The translations under genes were made by a program, and so were the position numbers. A DNA stretch of 64,000 nt, taken from assembly GCF_022879595.1 (NCBI RefSeq), contig NZ_CP084265.1:1364001-1428000 (forward strand). The letters run 5' to 3'. The notes below the pieces were generated by a model. The model did not search any database, was not told where the DNA came from, and saw nothing but the letters and a program-made list of their open reading frames with translations. The stretch comes from Caballeronia sp. Lep1P3 (GTDB taxonomy: Bacteria > Pseudomonadota > Gammaproteobacteria > Burkholderiales > Burkholderiaceae). The first letter of the stretch is position 1. The number at the start of each line of letters is the position of its first letter. This document shows, one piece after another, positions 28,582 to 37,895 of this stretch.

Positions 28582-29496
28582 ATGAAGCTGCAGCCCGGCC
28601 ACTCGGTCGCGGTGGCGCTGCCGCAGGCGATCGGTGACAGCCTCATCGGGCTCGTCCTCGTCCATAACCTCGTTCGTAACGGCATCAGCCCGGTCGTGTT
28701 CGGCTGGGTGGCGGAGCACCTGAAAGACTGGTTTCCGCACGCGACGGTGGGCGAGCCGGACGCCTGCCGGGGCGCCTTCGACGTGGTCATCGAAATCTTG
28801 CCGACCCGCTACGGCGCCGCGTTGAGCCGCTCGGGGCAGACGCTGTGTCTCGCGCGCATGCCGCAGTATGGCGGCTCGAAGCACATGATCGACCGCATCG
28901 TCGATATCGCGGAGAACATCCTCGGTCTGCGCGACGTGACGCGCGGCAACGGCCTCGTCGTGCCGCCGGGCGTGGTGCGCGCGCGCGTCGCCGATCGCGT
29001 CGTGATCCATCCGACGGGCAGCCATCCGGAAAAAATGTGGAGCCGTGCGAAGTTTCTCGCGCTCTCGCGGGCGCTCGCGCGTCGCCGCCTCACGCCCAGC
29101 TTTCTCGTCGCGCCGGACGAGCTTCCCGCCTGGGCCGATATCGCCGAAGAAGGCTGCGAAATCAATGCGCTCTCGCGCCTGAGCGAAGTGGCGACGTGGA
29201 TCGCGGAATCGGCGTGGTTCATCGGCAACGATTCGGGACTCGGGCATCTCGCATCGTCGATAGGCGTGCCCACGCTCACGCTTTTCATGCGCCGGGGACT
29301 CGCGCGTTCGTGGCGTCCCGGCTGGGGGCCGGGCGCGGTCGTGCTGCCGCCTTCCGTGGTGCCGACAGCCGGCCTAAGAGAGCGTCTCTGGAAGCAGTTG
29401 CTGACCGTGCCGCGCGTGATGGCGGGCTTCGACGCGTTGCGCGCGGCGGACGAGCACGCGGTGCGCCCTTACGCGGCGGCAGCGTCGGGCAAGTGA
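28582..29496 (+). CDS. Glycosyltransferase family 9 (heptosyltransferase-like)
   Basis: A 304-residue soluble GT-B type protein. The N-terminal PQAIGDSLIGLVLVHNL matches the acceptor-side loop of ADP-heptose transferases, and VVIHPTGSHPEKMWSRAKFLAL with FIGNDSGLGHLASSIGVPTLTLF (about 212-234) are the donor-binding signatures of family 9. It is short against RfaC/RfaF (about 320-350). It may add a heptose or related sugar to the lipopolysaccharide core. It is a lone gene; no other LPS genes are next to it. Confidence 0.85.
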   Translation: MKLQPGHSVAVALPQAIGDSLIGLVLVHNLVRNGISPVVFGWVAEHLKDWFPHATVGEPDACRGAFDVVIEILPTRYGAALSRSGQTLCLARMPQYGGSKHMIDRIVDIAENILGLRDVTRGNGLVVPPGVVRARVADRVVIHPTGSHPEKMWSRAKFLALSRALARRRLTPSFLVAPDELPAWADIAEEGCEINALSRLSEVATWIAESAWFIGNDSGLGHLASSIGVPTLTLFMRRGLARSWRPGWGPGAVVLPPSVVPTAGLRERLWKQLLTVPRVMAGFDALRAADEHAVRPYAAAASGK

Positions 29497-29533
29497 CGGC
29501 CGTCGCCCGACGCATGCGTGCGCCGTCGCATGC

Positions 29534-30508
29534 TCAAGGTTCGATCACGACTTTTCCTGTCACCCGGCGATTCATCATGTCGTCGAGCGCCTGCGGCGCT
29601 TCGTCCAGCGTGTAGCGCCGCGTCACGGCCGGGCGCAGCTTGCCCGCCTTGATCCACTCGACCATCGTCGCGAATTCGAGTTCGGCGAGCGCGGGCTCGC
29701 GCCGCATGTGATCGCCCCAGAATACGCCGACGATGCTCGCGCCTTTGAGCAGCGCGAGATTGAACGGCAGCTTCGGAATTTCGCCATTGGCGAAGCCGAC
29801 GACGAGATAGCGTCCGCGCCACGCAATGCTGCGAAACGCCGGCTCCGCATACGCACCGCCCACCGGATCGAACACGACGTCCGGACCGTTGCCGCCGGTC
29901 AGCGCCTTCACGCGCTCGCGCAAGTCTTCCTTCGTATAGTCGATGACATCGTCCGCGCCGTGCTCGCGGCAGAACGCGAGCTTCTGCGCGCTCGACGCCG
30001 CCGCGATCACCCGCGCGCCCACGATCTTCGCGATCTGCACCGCCGCGAGGCCGACCCCGCCGGCGGCGCCGAGCACGAGCAGCGTCTCGCCGGCCTCGAG
30101 CGCGCCGCGATCGACGAGCGCGTGATACGACGTGCCGTAGGCGAGCGTGAACGCGGCGGCATCGGCGAAAGCGACGTCATCGGGAAGGGCGATGCATGCG
30201 GTCTCCGCCGCGCGCGCCTGTTCCGCGAACGCGCCTTGCGCCGTGTACGCCGCCACGCGCATGCCGGGCGCAAAGCGCGTGACGCCCGCGCCGGCTTCGC
30301 GCACCACGCCCGAGAACTCCGCGCCCGGCGTGAACGGCAGCGGCGGCTTGAACTGGTACTTGTTCTGAATGATGAGCACGTCGGGAAAATTGACGCTCGC
30401 GGCCTTCACGTCGATGACGAGTTCGCCTGCTCCGGGATGCAGGTCGGGCAGCGTTTCGATGGTGAGCGAATCGGGTAATCCGTGCTGGTTGCAGCGAACG
30501 GCGCGCAT
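29534..30508 (-). CDS. NADPH:quinone oxidoreductase, medium-chain family without zinc
   Basis: A 324-residue MDR-family enzyme expected to reduce quinones or enones with NADPH. It has the GroES-like N-domain (GAGELVIDVKAASVNFPDVL, TPGAEFSGVV), the dinucleotide motif LGAAGGVGLAAVQIAK at about 143-158, and VIDYTKEDLRERVKALTGGNGPDVVFDPVGG. The usual zinc-binding Cys residues of alcohol dehydrogenases are absent. It is a single gene divergent from surE. Confidence 0.92.
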   Translation of the reverse strand: MRAVRCNQHGLPDSLTIETLPDLHPGAGELVIDVKAASVNFPDVLIIQNKYQFKPPLPFTPGAEFSGVVREAGAGVTRFAPGMRVAAYTAQGAFAEQARAAETACIALPDDVAFADAAAFTLAYGTSYHALVDRGALEAGETLLVLGAAGGVGLAAVQIAKIVGARVIAAASSAQKLAFCREHGADDVIDYTKEDLRERVKALTGGNGPDVVFDPVGGAYAEPAFRSIAWRGRYLVVGFANGEIPKLPFNLALLKGASIVGVFWGDHMRREPALAELEFATMVEWIKAGKLRPAVTRRYTLDEAPQALDDMMNRRVTGKVVIEP

Positions 30509-30599
30509 GGCGTCTCCTGTTGTCGTGTGCCTCAGTTTATGACAGCGCGCGCGGCCTGCGCGAGGCCGGCCGCTCGTCCGCGCGCCATCTTTCCTCGGT

Positions 30600-30605
30600 T
30601 ACAAT
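30600..30605 (+). promoter_or_regulatory. Candidate -10 box abutting the surE start codon
   Basis: TACAAT ends 6 bp before the surE ATG at 30612, so transcription from it would start at or next to the ATG. There is no Shine-Dalgarno sequence in the bases before ATG (CGTCGG). No -35 or TGn extension is evident, so the call is tentative. Confidence 0.4.
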
Positions 30606-30611
30606 CGTCGG

Positions 30612-31370
30612 ATGCGAATCCTACTCAGCAACGACGACGGTTATCTGGCGCGCGGCATCAATGTGCTGCACGACGCCTTGCAGCCGCTCGGCGAAGTGAC
30701 CGTGATGGCGCCCGAGCAGAACTGCAGCGGATCGTCCAACTCGCTCACGCTGTCGCGGCCCCTGAGCATCCATCGCGCGCCGAACGGTTTCAATTTCGTG
30801 AACGGCACGCCGACCGATTCCGTGCATATCGCGCTCACCGGCATGCTGGAGACGCGGCCGGATCTCGTCGTGTCGGGCATCAACAACGGGCAGAACGTCG
30901 GCGAGGACACGCTGTATTCCGGCACCGTCGCGGCGGCTACCGAAGGTTTCATGTTCGGCATTCCGGCCATCGCGTTTTCGCTCGTTGGCCGCGACTGGCT
31001 TCATCTCGAAGATGCGGCGCGCGTGGCGGCGGAAATCGTCGCGCATTTTCTCGACCATCCGATGCCCGGTCATCCGTTGCTGAACGTCAATATTCCAAGC
31101 CTGCCGTATGAGCAACTCGGCGAATGGCGCGTGACGCGCTTAGGCAAGCGCCATCCTTCGCAGCCGGTGATCCGGCAGAACGATCCGCGCGGCAATCCGA
31201 TCTACTGGATCGGCCCGTCGGGCGATGCGCTCGACGCAAGCGAAGGCACCGATTTCCACGCGGTCGCGAACGGCTATGTGTCGATCACGCCGCTGCAGCT
31301 CGATCTGACTCACACGAAGCTCATGGCGGAGACGCGCGAATGGGCGCGCGCCGGGAGCCGCCGCTCATGA
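30612..31370 (+). CDS. surE: 5'/3'-nucleotidase SurE
   Basis: A 252-residue metal-dependent nucleotidase for nucleoside monophosphates, linked to stationary-phase survival. The N-terminal [16 protein letters not shown] carries the metal ligands Asp8 and Asp9; [14 protein letters not shown] and [22 protein letters not shown] supply the remaining active-site residues. It overlaps pcm by ATGA at its stop and starts the stationary-phase cluster surE-pcm-nlpD-rpoS. Confidence 0.98.
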   Translation: MRILLSNDDGYLARGINVLHDALQPLGEVTVMAPEQNCSGSSNSLTLSRPLSIHRAPNGFNFVNGTPTDSVHIALTGMLETRPDLVVSGINNGQNVGEDTLYSGTVAAATEGFMFGIPAIAFSLVGRDWLHLEDAARVAAEIVAHFLDHPMPGHPLLNVNIPSLPYEQLGEWRVTRLGKRHPSQPVIRQNDPRGNPIYWIGPSGDALDASEGTDFHAVANGYVSITPLQLDLTHTKLMAETREWARAGSRRS

Positions 31371-32392
31371 CCGACGAGCGCGCCAAGCGCTTTCCGCTGG
31401 CGCTCGCGGATCTGGTACGCGAGCCGCGCAAGCCCGCCGGCCGCGCCGACGCATCGCGCGTCAAGTCCGCTGCGGCCTCCGGCGCTTTGCGATCGGCGCC
31501 CGCTGTACAGAAAGGCGTGTCGGCTGCGTCGGCTTTTGCATCGAAGGCGGCGAGCGCAAATGGAAAACCGGTTTCAGCCGTGACCCGCAGTCCGGCGCAG
31601 GCGCCGCATCCGCGCACGAGCGCGTTGCGCACCGCGCAGCGTGCGGCCGAACGCGAGCCGAATTTCAGCACGAATCCCAAGCCGGCCGCCACCGCGAAGA
31701 AGGCCGCGCCGAATCCCGCCCCCAACGTCGCGCTGACGAGCACGCAGACGCTGACCTCGGAACGGGTGCGCGAGCGGATGGTCGAACGGCTGCGCGGGAA
31801 CGGCATCAGCGACACGCGCGTGCTCAACGCGATGTCCGCGGTGCCGCGCCACATGTTCGTCGATCCCGGACTCGCGGCTCAGGCCTACGAGGACGCCGCG
31901 CTGCCCATCGGGCATCATCAGACCATCTCGAAGCCTTCGGTTGTCGCGCGCATGATCGAACTGGTCGCGTCGGGGCGAACGCTCGACAAGGTGCTCGAGA
32001 TCGGCACCGGCTGCGGCTATCAGGCGGCGGTGCTGTCGCAGGTGGCGACCGAGGTGTATTCCATCGAGCGCGTGCGCCCGCTGTCGGAGCGCGCGAAGCT
32101 CAATCTCAGGCCGCTGCGCGTGCCGAATATCCGGCTGCATTATGGCGATGGCCGTCTGGGTCTGCCCGCCGCCGCGCCGTTCGACGCGATCGTGATCGCG
32201 TGCGCGGGGCTCGACGTTCCGCAGGCGCTGCTCGACCAGCTCGCGGTCGGCGGCAGGCTCGTCGCGCCGGTCGGTTCGCAGACGGCGCAGTCGCAAGTGC
32301 TGACGCTCGTCACGCGCGTTTCCGCGACGCAATGGCGCGAGTCGCAACTGGATCGCGTTTTCTTTGTACCTTTAAAATCCGGAGTGATTTGA
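31367..32392 (+). CDS. pcm: Protein-L-isoaspartate O-methyltransferase with N-terminal extension
   Basis: Methylates isoaspartyl residues to start repair of damaged protein, using S-adenosylmethionine. The catalytic domain is the last 215 or so residues: [43 protein letters not shown], the [14 protein letters not shown] loop and [17 protein letters not shown] for SAM. It is preceded by about 125 residues rich in Ala, Pro, Lys and Arg with no fold evident. The ATG overlaps the surE stop (ATGA), so the extension appears to be translated. Total length is 341, against about 210 in E. coli. Confidence 0.95.
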   Translation: MTDERAKRFPLALADLVREPRKPAGRADASRVKSAAASGALRSAPAVQKGVSAASAFASKAASANGKPVSAVTRSPAQAPHPRTSALRTAQRAAEREPNFSTNPKPAATAKKAAPNPAPNVALTSTQTLTSERVRERMVERLRGNGISDTRVLNAMSAVPRHMFVDPGLAAQAYEDAALPIGHHQTISKPSVVARMIELVASGRTLDKVLEIGTGCGYQAAVLSQVATEVYSIERVRPLSERAKLNLRPLRVPNIRLHYGDGRLGLPAAAPFDAIVIACAGLDVPQALLDQLAVGGRLVAPVGSQTAQSQVLTLVTRVSATQWRESQLDRVFFVPLKSGVI

Positions 32393-32397
32393 CACCG

Positions 32398-33354
32398 ATG
32401 AGTATCTTGCGTGCTTTCCGAGAAGGGCGTGCGGACGTTCGCCTGACGGCGGCGCAGCGCGGCGTGTGCGTCCTGGCGCTGTCCGCCCTGGCGGCGTGTT
32501 CCACGCGCATGGACATGGCGCCCGTGGTCGACAAGACGGGCGCGCCCATCGGCACCGATGCCGCGCAGGCGGCCGCCTCCAACGGGCCGCCGCCGCCGGG
32601 TTATTACCGCGTGAAGCCGGGCGACACCCTATATCGGATCGCACTGGAAAACGGTCAGAATTATCACGATATCGCCGCCTGGAACAATCTGACGAACCCG
32701 AATCAGATCGAGGTCGGTCAGCTCGTGCGCGTGGCGCCGCCGGGGGCGAATGTCGCCGCGGCGACGCCGGGCGTTTCGACGGCTCCGATCGCGGGCGGCG
32801 CGGTGCAGGCGCAGCCGCTCGGCGGTGCGCAGCAACCGGGCATTTCAACCGGAGCGGCACAGCCGCCGTACTACGGCCCGAGTTCGGGCATCGGTGCTGC
32901 GCCGGGCGCGGCGGTCGGCATGACGCCGGGTGCGACGCCTGGCACGACAGCGGGCACGACGCCGGGCACCGATACCGCGGCGGCGGCTCAACCGGCGTTC
33001 ATCTGGCCGGCGCGCGGCCCCGTCATCGGCACGTTCGACGACGCGAAGAACAAGGGTTTGAATATCGGCGGTGCGGCGGGCGATCCGGTCAACGCTTCCG
33101 CGGATGGACGAGTTGTCTACTCCGGAAATGGGCTGCGCGGCTACGGCAATCTCATTATCATCAAGCACGATGCGACTTTTCTCACGGCGTATGCACATAA
33201 CCGCGCTTTGATGGTAAAAGAGGGAGACGCGGTGACTAAAGGGCAGAAGATCGCTGAGATGGGCAACAGCGATTCGGACCGTGTGATGTTGCATTTCGAA
33301 GTTCGCCGGCAGGGAAAACCTGTTGACCCACTGAAGTATTTGCCGCCGCAATAA
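32398..33354 (+). CDS. nlpD: Murein hydrolase activator NlpD (LysM plus degenerate LytM)
   Basis: A 318-residue outer-membrane lipoprotein that activates an amidase during daughter-cell separation. The lipobox LSALAAC ends at Cys34. LysM lies at about 66-115 (YYRVKPGDTLYRIA, NPNQIEVGQLVRV), then a Gly/Thr/Pro-rich linker, then LytM/M23 from about 200. The LytM catalytic ligands are missing: the first motif reads NKGLNIGG rather than HxGxD, and the last MLHFEV rather than HLHFE, as in E. coli NlpD. It therefore should not cut murein itself. It lies 5 bp after pcm; the rpoS promoter often lies inside nlpD. Confidence 0.96.
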   Translation: MSILRAFREGRADVRLTAAQRGVCVLALSALAACSTRMDMAPVVDKTGAPIGTDAAQAAASNGPPPPGYYRVKPGDTLYRIALENGQNYHDIAAWNNLTNPNQIEVGQLVRVAPPGANVAAATPGVSTAPIAGGAVQAQPLGGAQQPGISTGAAQPPYYGPSSGIGAAPGAAVGMTPGATPGTTAGTTPGTDTAAAAQPAFIWPARGPVIGTFDDAKNKGLNIGGAAGDPVNASADGRVVYSGNGLRGYGNLIIIKHDATFLTAYAHNRALMVKEGDAVTKGQKIAEMGNSDSDRVMLHFEVRRQGKPVDPLKYLPPQ

Positions 33355-33366
33355 TGCGGAGCCATC

Positions 33367-34473
33367 ATGCCGAAAACGAAGCGCCGCCTGCCGCAAGCCG
33401 AGACTGAGACGATCAGCCGACCTTTGCAAGTGTCGGTGGAAAACGGCGCTTCGACCCGCGACGACGACGCCGAGAACATCGACGTCGACGTCGATTCGGA
33501 CGAAGAAGGCGCGAGCCGCGGCAAGGGCGCGGACGAAGGTGCGGAAGGCGGCGAAGGCGCAAACGGTTCCGCCCCCGAAGCCGACGATTTCCGCTCGCTG
33601 CTTCAGGCCGAACTCACGGCCGATACCATCCAGCACTACCTGAACCGCATCAGCGTGAAGCCGCTGCTTACCGTCGAGGAAGAGCAGCGTTACTCGCGCC
33701 TCGCCAAAGCCGGCGAGTTCGAGGCGCGGCAGGTGATGATCGAGCGCAATCTGCGGCTGGTCGTCAGTATCGCGAAGGGATATCTGAACCGTGGCGTGCC
33801 GCTGCTCGATCTCATCGAGGAGGGCAATCTCGGACTCATGCACGCAATCGAAAAATTCGATCCGACGCGCGGGTTTCGTTTTTCGACGTATGCAACGTGG
33901 TGGATTCGCCAGAGCATCGAACGCGCGATCATGAATCAGGCGCGCACGGTGCGCTTGCCGGTGCATGTCATCCGTGAATTGAACCAGGTGCTGCGCGCGA
34001 AGCGTCATCTGGAAAAAAATTCCGCCAATTCGAACGATGCCGTCGCGCCCGAGCGACGCGACGCGAGCATCGACGATATCGCGTATCTCACGGGCAAGAC
34101 GCCCGAGGAAGTCACCGACATCCTCGCGCTCAACGAGCACACGGCTTCACTCGATGCGCCGCTCGACCTCGATCCCGGCAGCAGCCTGCTCGACCTGCTC
34201 TCCGACGATCAAAGCCAGTCACCGGATGCCGAAGTGCAACACCGCGAACTGGAATCGCTCACGCGCCTGTGGCTCTCGCGTTTGTCGGACAAGCATCGGC
34301 ATGTGATCGAGCGGCGTTTCGGACTGAATCACATCGAGCCGGCCACGCTCGAAGAACTCGCCGACGAAATGGGCCTCACGCGCGAGCGGGTGCGCCAGAT
34401 CCAGCAGGAAGCGCTCGTGCGGCTCAAGCGCTTCTTCGCTTCCAATGGCGTTCGCAAGGACGCCGTGCTTTAA
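33367..34473 (+). CDS. rpoS: RNA polymerase sigma factor RpoS
   Basis: A 368-residue sigma-70-family stationary-phase factor. After an acidic N-terminal extension of about 75 residues, region 1.2 is DTIQHYLNRISVKPLLTVEEE. Region 2 holds RNLRLVVSIAKGYLNRGVPLLDLIEEGNLGLM and FSTYATWWIRQSIERAI, and region 4 ends with LEELADEMGLTRERVRQIQQEAL. The start is 12 bp after nlpD with GGAG upstream. The cluster order is the classical one. The acidic N-terminus (Asp/Glu rich) is longer than in E. coli. Confidence 0.98.
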   Translation: MPKTKRRLPQAETETISRPLQVSVENGASTRDDDAENIDVDVDSDEEGASRGKGADEGAEGGEGANGSAPEADDFRSLLQAELTADTIQHYLNRISVKPLLTVEEEQRYSRLAKAGEFEARQVMIERNLRLVVSIAKGYLNRGVPLLDLIEEGNLGLMHAIEKFDPTRGFRFSTYATWWIRQSIERAIMNQARTVRLPVHVIRELNQVLRAKRHLEKNSANSNDAVAPERRDASIDDIAYLTGKTPEEVTDILALNEHTASLDAPLDLDPGSSLLDLLSDDQSQSPDAEVQHRELESLTRLWLSRLSDKHRHVIERRFGLNHIEPATLEELADEMGLTRERVRQIQQEALVRLKRFFASNGVRKDAVL

Positions 34474-34526
34474 CGCTTGATGCGCGCCCGCGAGGGCGTC
34501 GCATCGCTGTACTTCTGCACGATTCA

Positions 34527-35303
34527 ATGACACCGATTCTCGTATTCGACATCGAGACCATTCCCGATGTCAACGGCATTCGCCGTCTCGAAGATTTGCC
34601 CGCCGATCTCTCCGAACGCGAAGTCGCGGACTACGCGTTCGAAGCGCGCCGCGAGCGCGTCGGCAACGACTTCCTGCCGCATCACCTGCAACGCGTCGCG
34701 GCGATTTCCTGCGTTTTCCGCGACAACAACGGCTTTCGCGTGCGCTCGCTCGGCACTCCGAGCGACGGCGAGGCGTCGCTGATCCAGTCGTTTTATCGCG
34801 TGATCGAAAAATACACGCCGCAGCTTGTCTCATGGAACGGCGGCGGCTTCGACCTGCCGGTGCTGCATTACCGCGCGCTCGTTCACGGCATCGCCGCGCC
34901 GCGTTACTGGGACCTCGGTCAGGACGACCGCGAGTTCAAGTTCAACAACTACATCAGCCGCTATCACATGCGGCACATCGACCTGATGGACGTCCTCGCG
35001 ATGTATCAGGCGCGGGCCAACGCGCCGCTCGATGCGCTCGCGAAGCTGTGCGGCTTTCCCGGCAAGCTCGGGATGGACGGCGGCAAGGTGTGGGAGGCGT
35101 TCTGCGACGGCCGCATCAACGAAATCCGCAACTATTGCGAAACGGATGTGGTGAACACGTACTTGATGTATTGCCGTTTCCAGTTGATGCGCGGCGGTTT
35201 CACGGCCGACGAGTATGCCGACGAGATCAATTTCGTCAAAAACGCGCTCGGACAGGAAGCCTCGCCGCACTGGGGCGAGTACCTCGCCGCGTTCGGACGA
35301 TGA
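34527..35303 (+). CDS. PolB-type 3'-5' exonuclease domain protein
   Basis: A 258-residue DEDD-superfamily nuclease related to the proofreading domain of family B polymerases, without a polymerase part. Exo I is FDIETIPD (7-14), Exo II is SWNGGGFDLPVLHYRAL, and Exo III is RNYCETDVVNTYLMY. RHIDLMDVLAMY sits between them. It should hydrolyse single-stranded DNA or RNA ends in the cytoplasm. The ATG is 53 bp after rpoS, and rlmD follows; the three may share transcripts. Confidence 0.9.
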   Translation: MTPILVFDIETIPDVNGIRRLEDLPADLSEREVADYAFEARRERVGNDFLPHHLQRVAAISCVFRDNNGFRVRSLGTPSDGEASLIQSFYRVIEKYTPQLVSWNGGGFDLPVLHYRALVHGIAAPRYWDLGQDDREFKFNNYISRYHMRHIDLMDVLAMYQARANAPLDALAKLCGFPGKLGMDGGKVWEAFCDGRINEIRNYCETDVVNTYLMYCRFQLMRGGFTADEYADEINFVKNALGQEASPHWGEYLAAFGR

Positions 35304-35320
35304 CCTCGTAACGGTTCGTC

Positions 35321-35326
35321 TACAAT
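35321..35326 (+). promoter_or_regulatory. Candidate -10 box upstream of rlmD
   Basis: TACAAT lies 38 bp before the GTG start of rlmD, just after the exonuclease stop, matching the -10 form seen before other genes here. No clear -35. Confidence 0.4.
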
Positions 35327-35363
35327 CTCGCCTTTGCCATCACGTCAGTCAGGAAGTCCGCAG

Positions 35364-36782
35364 GTGTCTGAAGCCGCTCGAAAAAACTCGCATCGCCGCC
35401 GTGCAGCGCCGGCCAGATCCGTTACGCCCGATCCCTCGTTCGTCGCGCCGGAAATCGAAATCGACGCGCTCGATATGGAAGCGCGCGGCGTCGGCCGCAC
35501 CGTCAACGAGGACGGCGAGCCGGGGAAGGTGATTTTTGTCGAGGGCGCGCTGCCGGGCGAACGGGTGAGCTATTCGAGCTATCGCAAGAAGCCGAGCTTC
35601 GAACAGGCGCAGGTCGTCAAGGTGTTGCGCGAGAGCGTGATCCGCGCGAAGCCGAAATGCCAGTTCTTCGGCACGTGCGGCGGTTGCTCGATGCAACACC
35701 TGGACGTGCGCGCGCAGATCGCGGTCAAGCAGCGCGTGCTCGAGGACAACCTTCAGCATCTCGCGAAGCTGCGCGCCGAAACCATGTTCCGGCCGATCCA
35801 CGGACCGTCGTGGGGATACCGCTATCGCGCGCGCCTGACCGTGCGGCACGTCGAGAAGAAGGGCGGCGTGCTGGTCGGCTTCCACGAACGAAAGAGCAGC
35901 TACGTCGCCGACATGACGAGTTGCGAAGTGCTGCCGCCGCATGTTTCCGCGATGCTCGTGCCGCTGCGTCACCTCGTCGCCGGGCTGTCGATTCGGGACC
36001 GCATGCCGCAGATCGAGTTGGCGGTCGGATCGGATCTGACCGCGCTCGTGCTACGCATTCTGGAACCGCTCACCGAAGCCGACGAAGCGCTGCTGCGCGT
36101 TTTCGCCGACGAGCACGGCGTGCAGTTCTGGCTGCAGCCGAAGGGCCCGGACACCGTCTACCCGTTCTATCCGCTCGACCGCGAACTCGCCTACACGCTG
36201 CCGGAATTCAACATCCGCATGCCGTTCAAGCCGACGGATTTCACGCAGGTCAACCACCAGATCAACCGCGTGCTCGTCGCGCGCGCGCTGTCGTTGCTCG
36301 CGCCCGAACCGAACGATCGCGTGCTCGACCTTTTCTGCGGCATCGGCAACTTCACGCTGCCGCTTGCGCGGCTGTCGCGCGAAGTCGTCGGCATCGAGGG
36401 CAGCGAGGCGCTGACGACGCGTGCGCTCGAAAACGCGAAGTTGAACAGCGTCGACGGGCATACGTCGTTCGCGTGCCGCAATCTGTTCGAAGTGACCGCC
36501 GAGGACATGCGCGCGCTCGGTGCCTTCGACAAATTCCTGATCGATCCGCCGCGCGAGGGCGCGCTCGCGGTGTCGAAAGCGCTCGCGGACATTGCGCAAA
36601 GCGGCGACGACGCGGCTCTGCCGAAACGCATCGTCTACGTGTCGTGCAATCCGGCGACGCTCGCCCGCGATGCCGGCCTGCTCGTGCACGAAGCCGGCTA
36701 CCGGATGAAGGGCGCGGGCGTCGTCAACATGTTCCCGCATACGTCGCACGTCGAATCGATTGCGCTTTTCGAGCGCGACTGA
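35364..36782 (+). CDS. rlmD: 23S rRNA (uracil-1939 C5)-methyltransferase
   Basis: A 472-residue SAM-dependent enzyme that methylates U1939 of 23S rRNA. It begins with a TRAM domain ([16 protein letters not shown]), then the iron-sulfur cluster cysteines Cys99, Cys105 and Cys108 ([10 protein letters not shown]) with a fourth in MTSCEVLP. The SAM motif [16 protein letters not shown] and the nucleophile Cys in [12 protein letters not shown] complete the catalytic part. I choose the GTG start because AGGAAG lies about 8 bp upstream and the family begins here; a TTG at 35334 is less likely. Confidence 0.96.
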   Translation: MSEAARKNSHRRRAAPARSVTPDPSFVAPEIEIDALDMEARGVGRTVNEDGEPGKVIFVEGALPGERVSYSSYRKKPSFEQAQVVKVLRESVIRAKPKCQFFGTCGGCSMQHLDVRAQIAVKQRVLEDNLQHLAKLRAETMFRPIHGPSWGYRYRARLTVRHVEKKGGVLVGFHERKSSYVADMTSCEVLPPHVSAMLVPLRHLVAGLSIRDRMPQIELAVGSDLTALVLRILEPLTEADEALLRVFADEHGVQFWLQPKGPDTVYPFYPLDRELAYTLPEFNIRMPFKPTDFTQVNHQINRVLVARALSLLAPEPNDRVLDLFCGIGNFTLPLARLSREVVGIEGSEALTTRALENAKLNSVDGHTSFACRNLFEVTAEDMRALGAFDKFLIDPPREGALAVSKALADIAQSGDDAALPKRIVYVSCNPATLARDAGLLVHEAGYRMKGAGVVNMFPHTSHVESIALFERD

Positions 36783-36820
36783 GGCGGCGCGTGACGTGCT
36801 GCCGCGCTTTCAGCGGACAC

Positions 36821-36850
36821 AAAAAAACCGGCCCGAAGGCCGGTTTTTTA
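36821..36850. terminator. Bidirectional terminator between rlmD and the BI-1 gene
   Basis: AAAAAACCGGCC (36822-36833) and GGCCGGTTTTTT (36838-36849) form a 12-bp stem with a CGAA loop, with A and T tracts that allow termination from both sides. It serves the two convergent genes. Confidence 0.92.
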
Positions 36851-36872
36851 TTGGAAGCCGCGTATTCGCCGA

Positions 36873-37571
36873 TCAGTTGCGGTTGCCGCCGAAAATGCCC
36901 AGCAGCGCGAGCAGGTTCGTGAACACGTTGTACAGGTCGAGGTAGATCGCGAGCGTCGCGCTGATGTAATTCGTCTCACCGCCGTTCACGACGCGCTGCA
37001 CGTCGAAGAGCATGTACGCCGAGAAAATCACGATGGCGAGCACGGAGATCGTCATCATCAGCGCCGGCAGTTGCAGGAAGATGTTCGCGAACGCGGCCAG
37101 CAGAATCACCAGCACGCCCATGAACAGCCACTTGCCGAGGCCGGAGAAGTCGCGCTTGCTGACCGTTGCGATCGTCGCCATGCCGGCGAAGATCACGCCC
37201 GTGCCGCCGAAGGCCATCATGATGAGTTGCGGCCCGTTCGAAAAGCCCAGGATGAAACTCAGGAGCCGGGACAGCATCAGGCCCATGAAGAACGTGAAGC
37301 CGAGCAGGACGATGACGCCCATCCCGCTTTCCTTGGTCTTTTCGATGGCGAACATGAAGCCGAACGCGATGGCCAGAAACGCGATGAAGCTCATTGTCGG
37401 GCTGGTTGCCGCGAACAGCGAGAAGCCGGTCGCGACGCCGACCCATGCGCCGAGAACTGTCGGCACCATGGATAGCGCGAGCAGCCAGTAGGTGTTGCGC
37501 AGCACCTTGTTGCGCACCTCCGCGGAGGTGACGCTGCCGTTACGGCCAAAGCTGTAGGGGGATTCGTTCAT
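36873..37571 (-). CDS. Bax inhibitor-1 / YccA family membrane protein
   Basis: A 232-residue inner-membrane protein with seven hydrophobic helices and few loops, of the BI-1/TMBIM family. Members include YccA, an interactor and inhibitor of FtsH, and YetJ, a calcium leak channel. Recognisable features are the N-terminal RNKVLRNTYWLLALSMVPT and the C-terminal ISATLAIYLDLYNVFTNLLALLG, including conserved Asp residues in helix 7. FtsH is the partner of HflK/HflC, which are encoded elsewhere in the window; a link is an inference. Confidence 0.95.
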   Translation of the reverse strand: MNESPYSFGRNGSVTSAEVRNKVLRNTYWLLALSMVPTVLGAWVGVATGFSLFAATSPTMSFIAFLAIAFGFMFAIEKTKESGMGVIVLLGFTFFMGLMLSRLLSFILGFSNGPQLIMMAFGGTGVIFAGMATIATVSKRDFSGLGKWLFMGVLVILLAAFANIFLQLPALMMTISVLAIVIFSAYMLFDVQRVVNGGETNYISATLAIYLDLYNVFTNLLALLGIFGGNRN

Positions 37572-37895
37572 GGTTTCTCCTTGCTCCAATTGTCTGTCGT
37601 TCGGTTTGCGGCCCTTACCGTCGAACGCGATGATAAAGCCGCGGACTTAAACGATTCTTAGCGCTGCATCGGTGCGTGCTGCGTTCGGTTGCAATGCCGA
37701 TTTCCGCTCCGATATGGCCCCGGCGCGCGCAGAATTCAATGCTCGGCCACGATTTCTTCACTGGCGCCGCGCCAGCCCTCGCAACCCTTTGATGCTTACG
37801 GCGCCGTAAGGTTTCCATCGCAATGATACCTTGGTTCGTGATACAATTGCAGATTCGTTTTAATCCGTAAACCGTTAATTTTTTGGAGTTTTTTC
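37572..37895. other. Divergent intergenic region, BI-1 gene and ndk
   Basis: These 324 bases hold the ndk promoter (37839-37847) and should hold the promoter of the BI-1 gene on the minus strand. The central part (about 37640-37800) shows no gene I can support. Confidence 0.4.
37839..37847 (+). promoter_or_regulatory. Extended -10 promoter of ndk
   Basis: TGATACAAT lies 48 bp before the ndk ATG, giving a leader of about 42 nt with a good GGAG ribosome site. It matches the elements before ffs and dnaX base for base. Confidence 0.6.
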
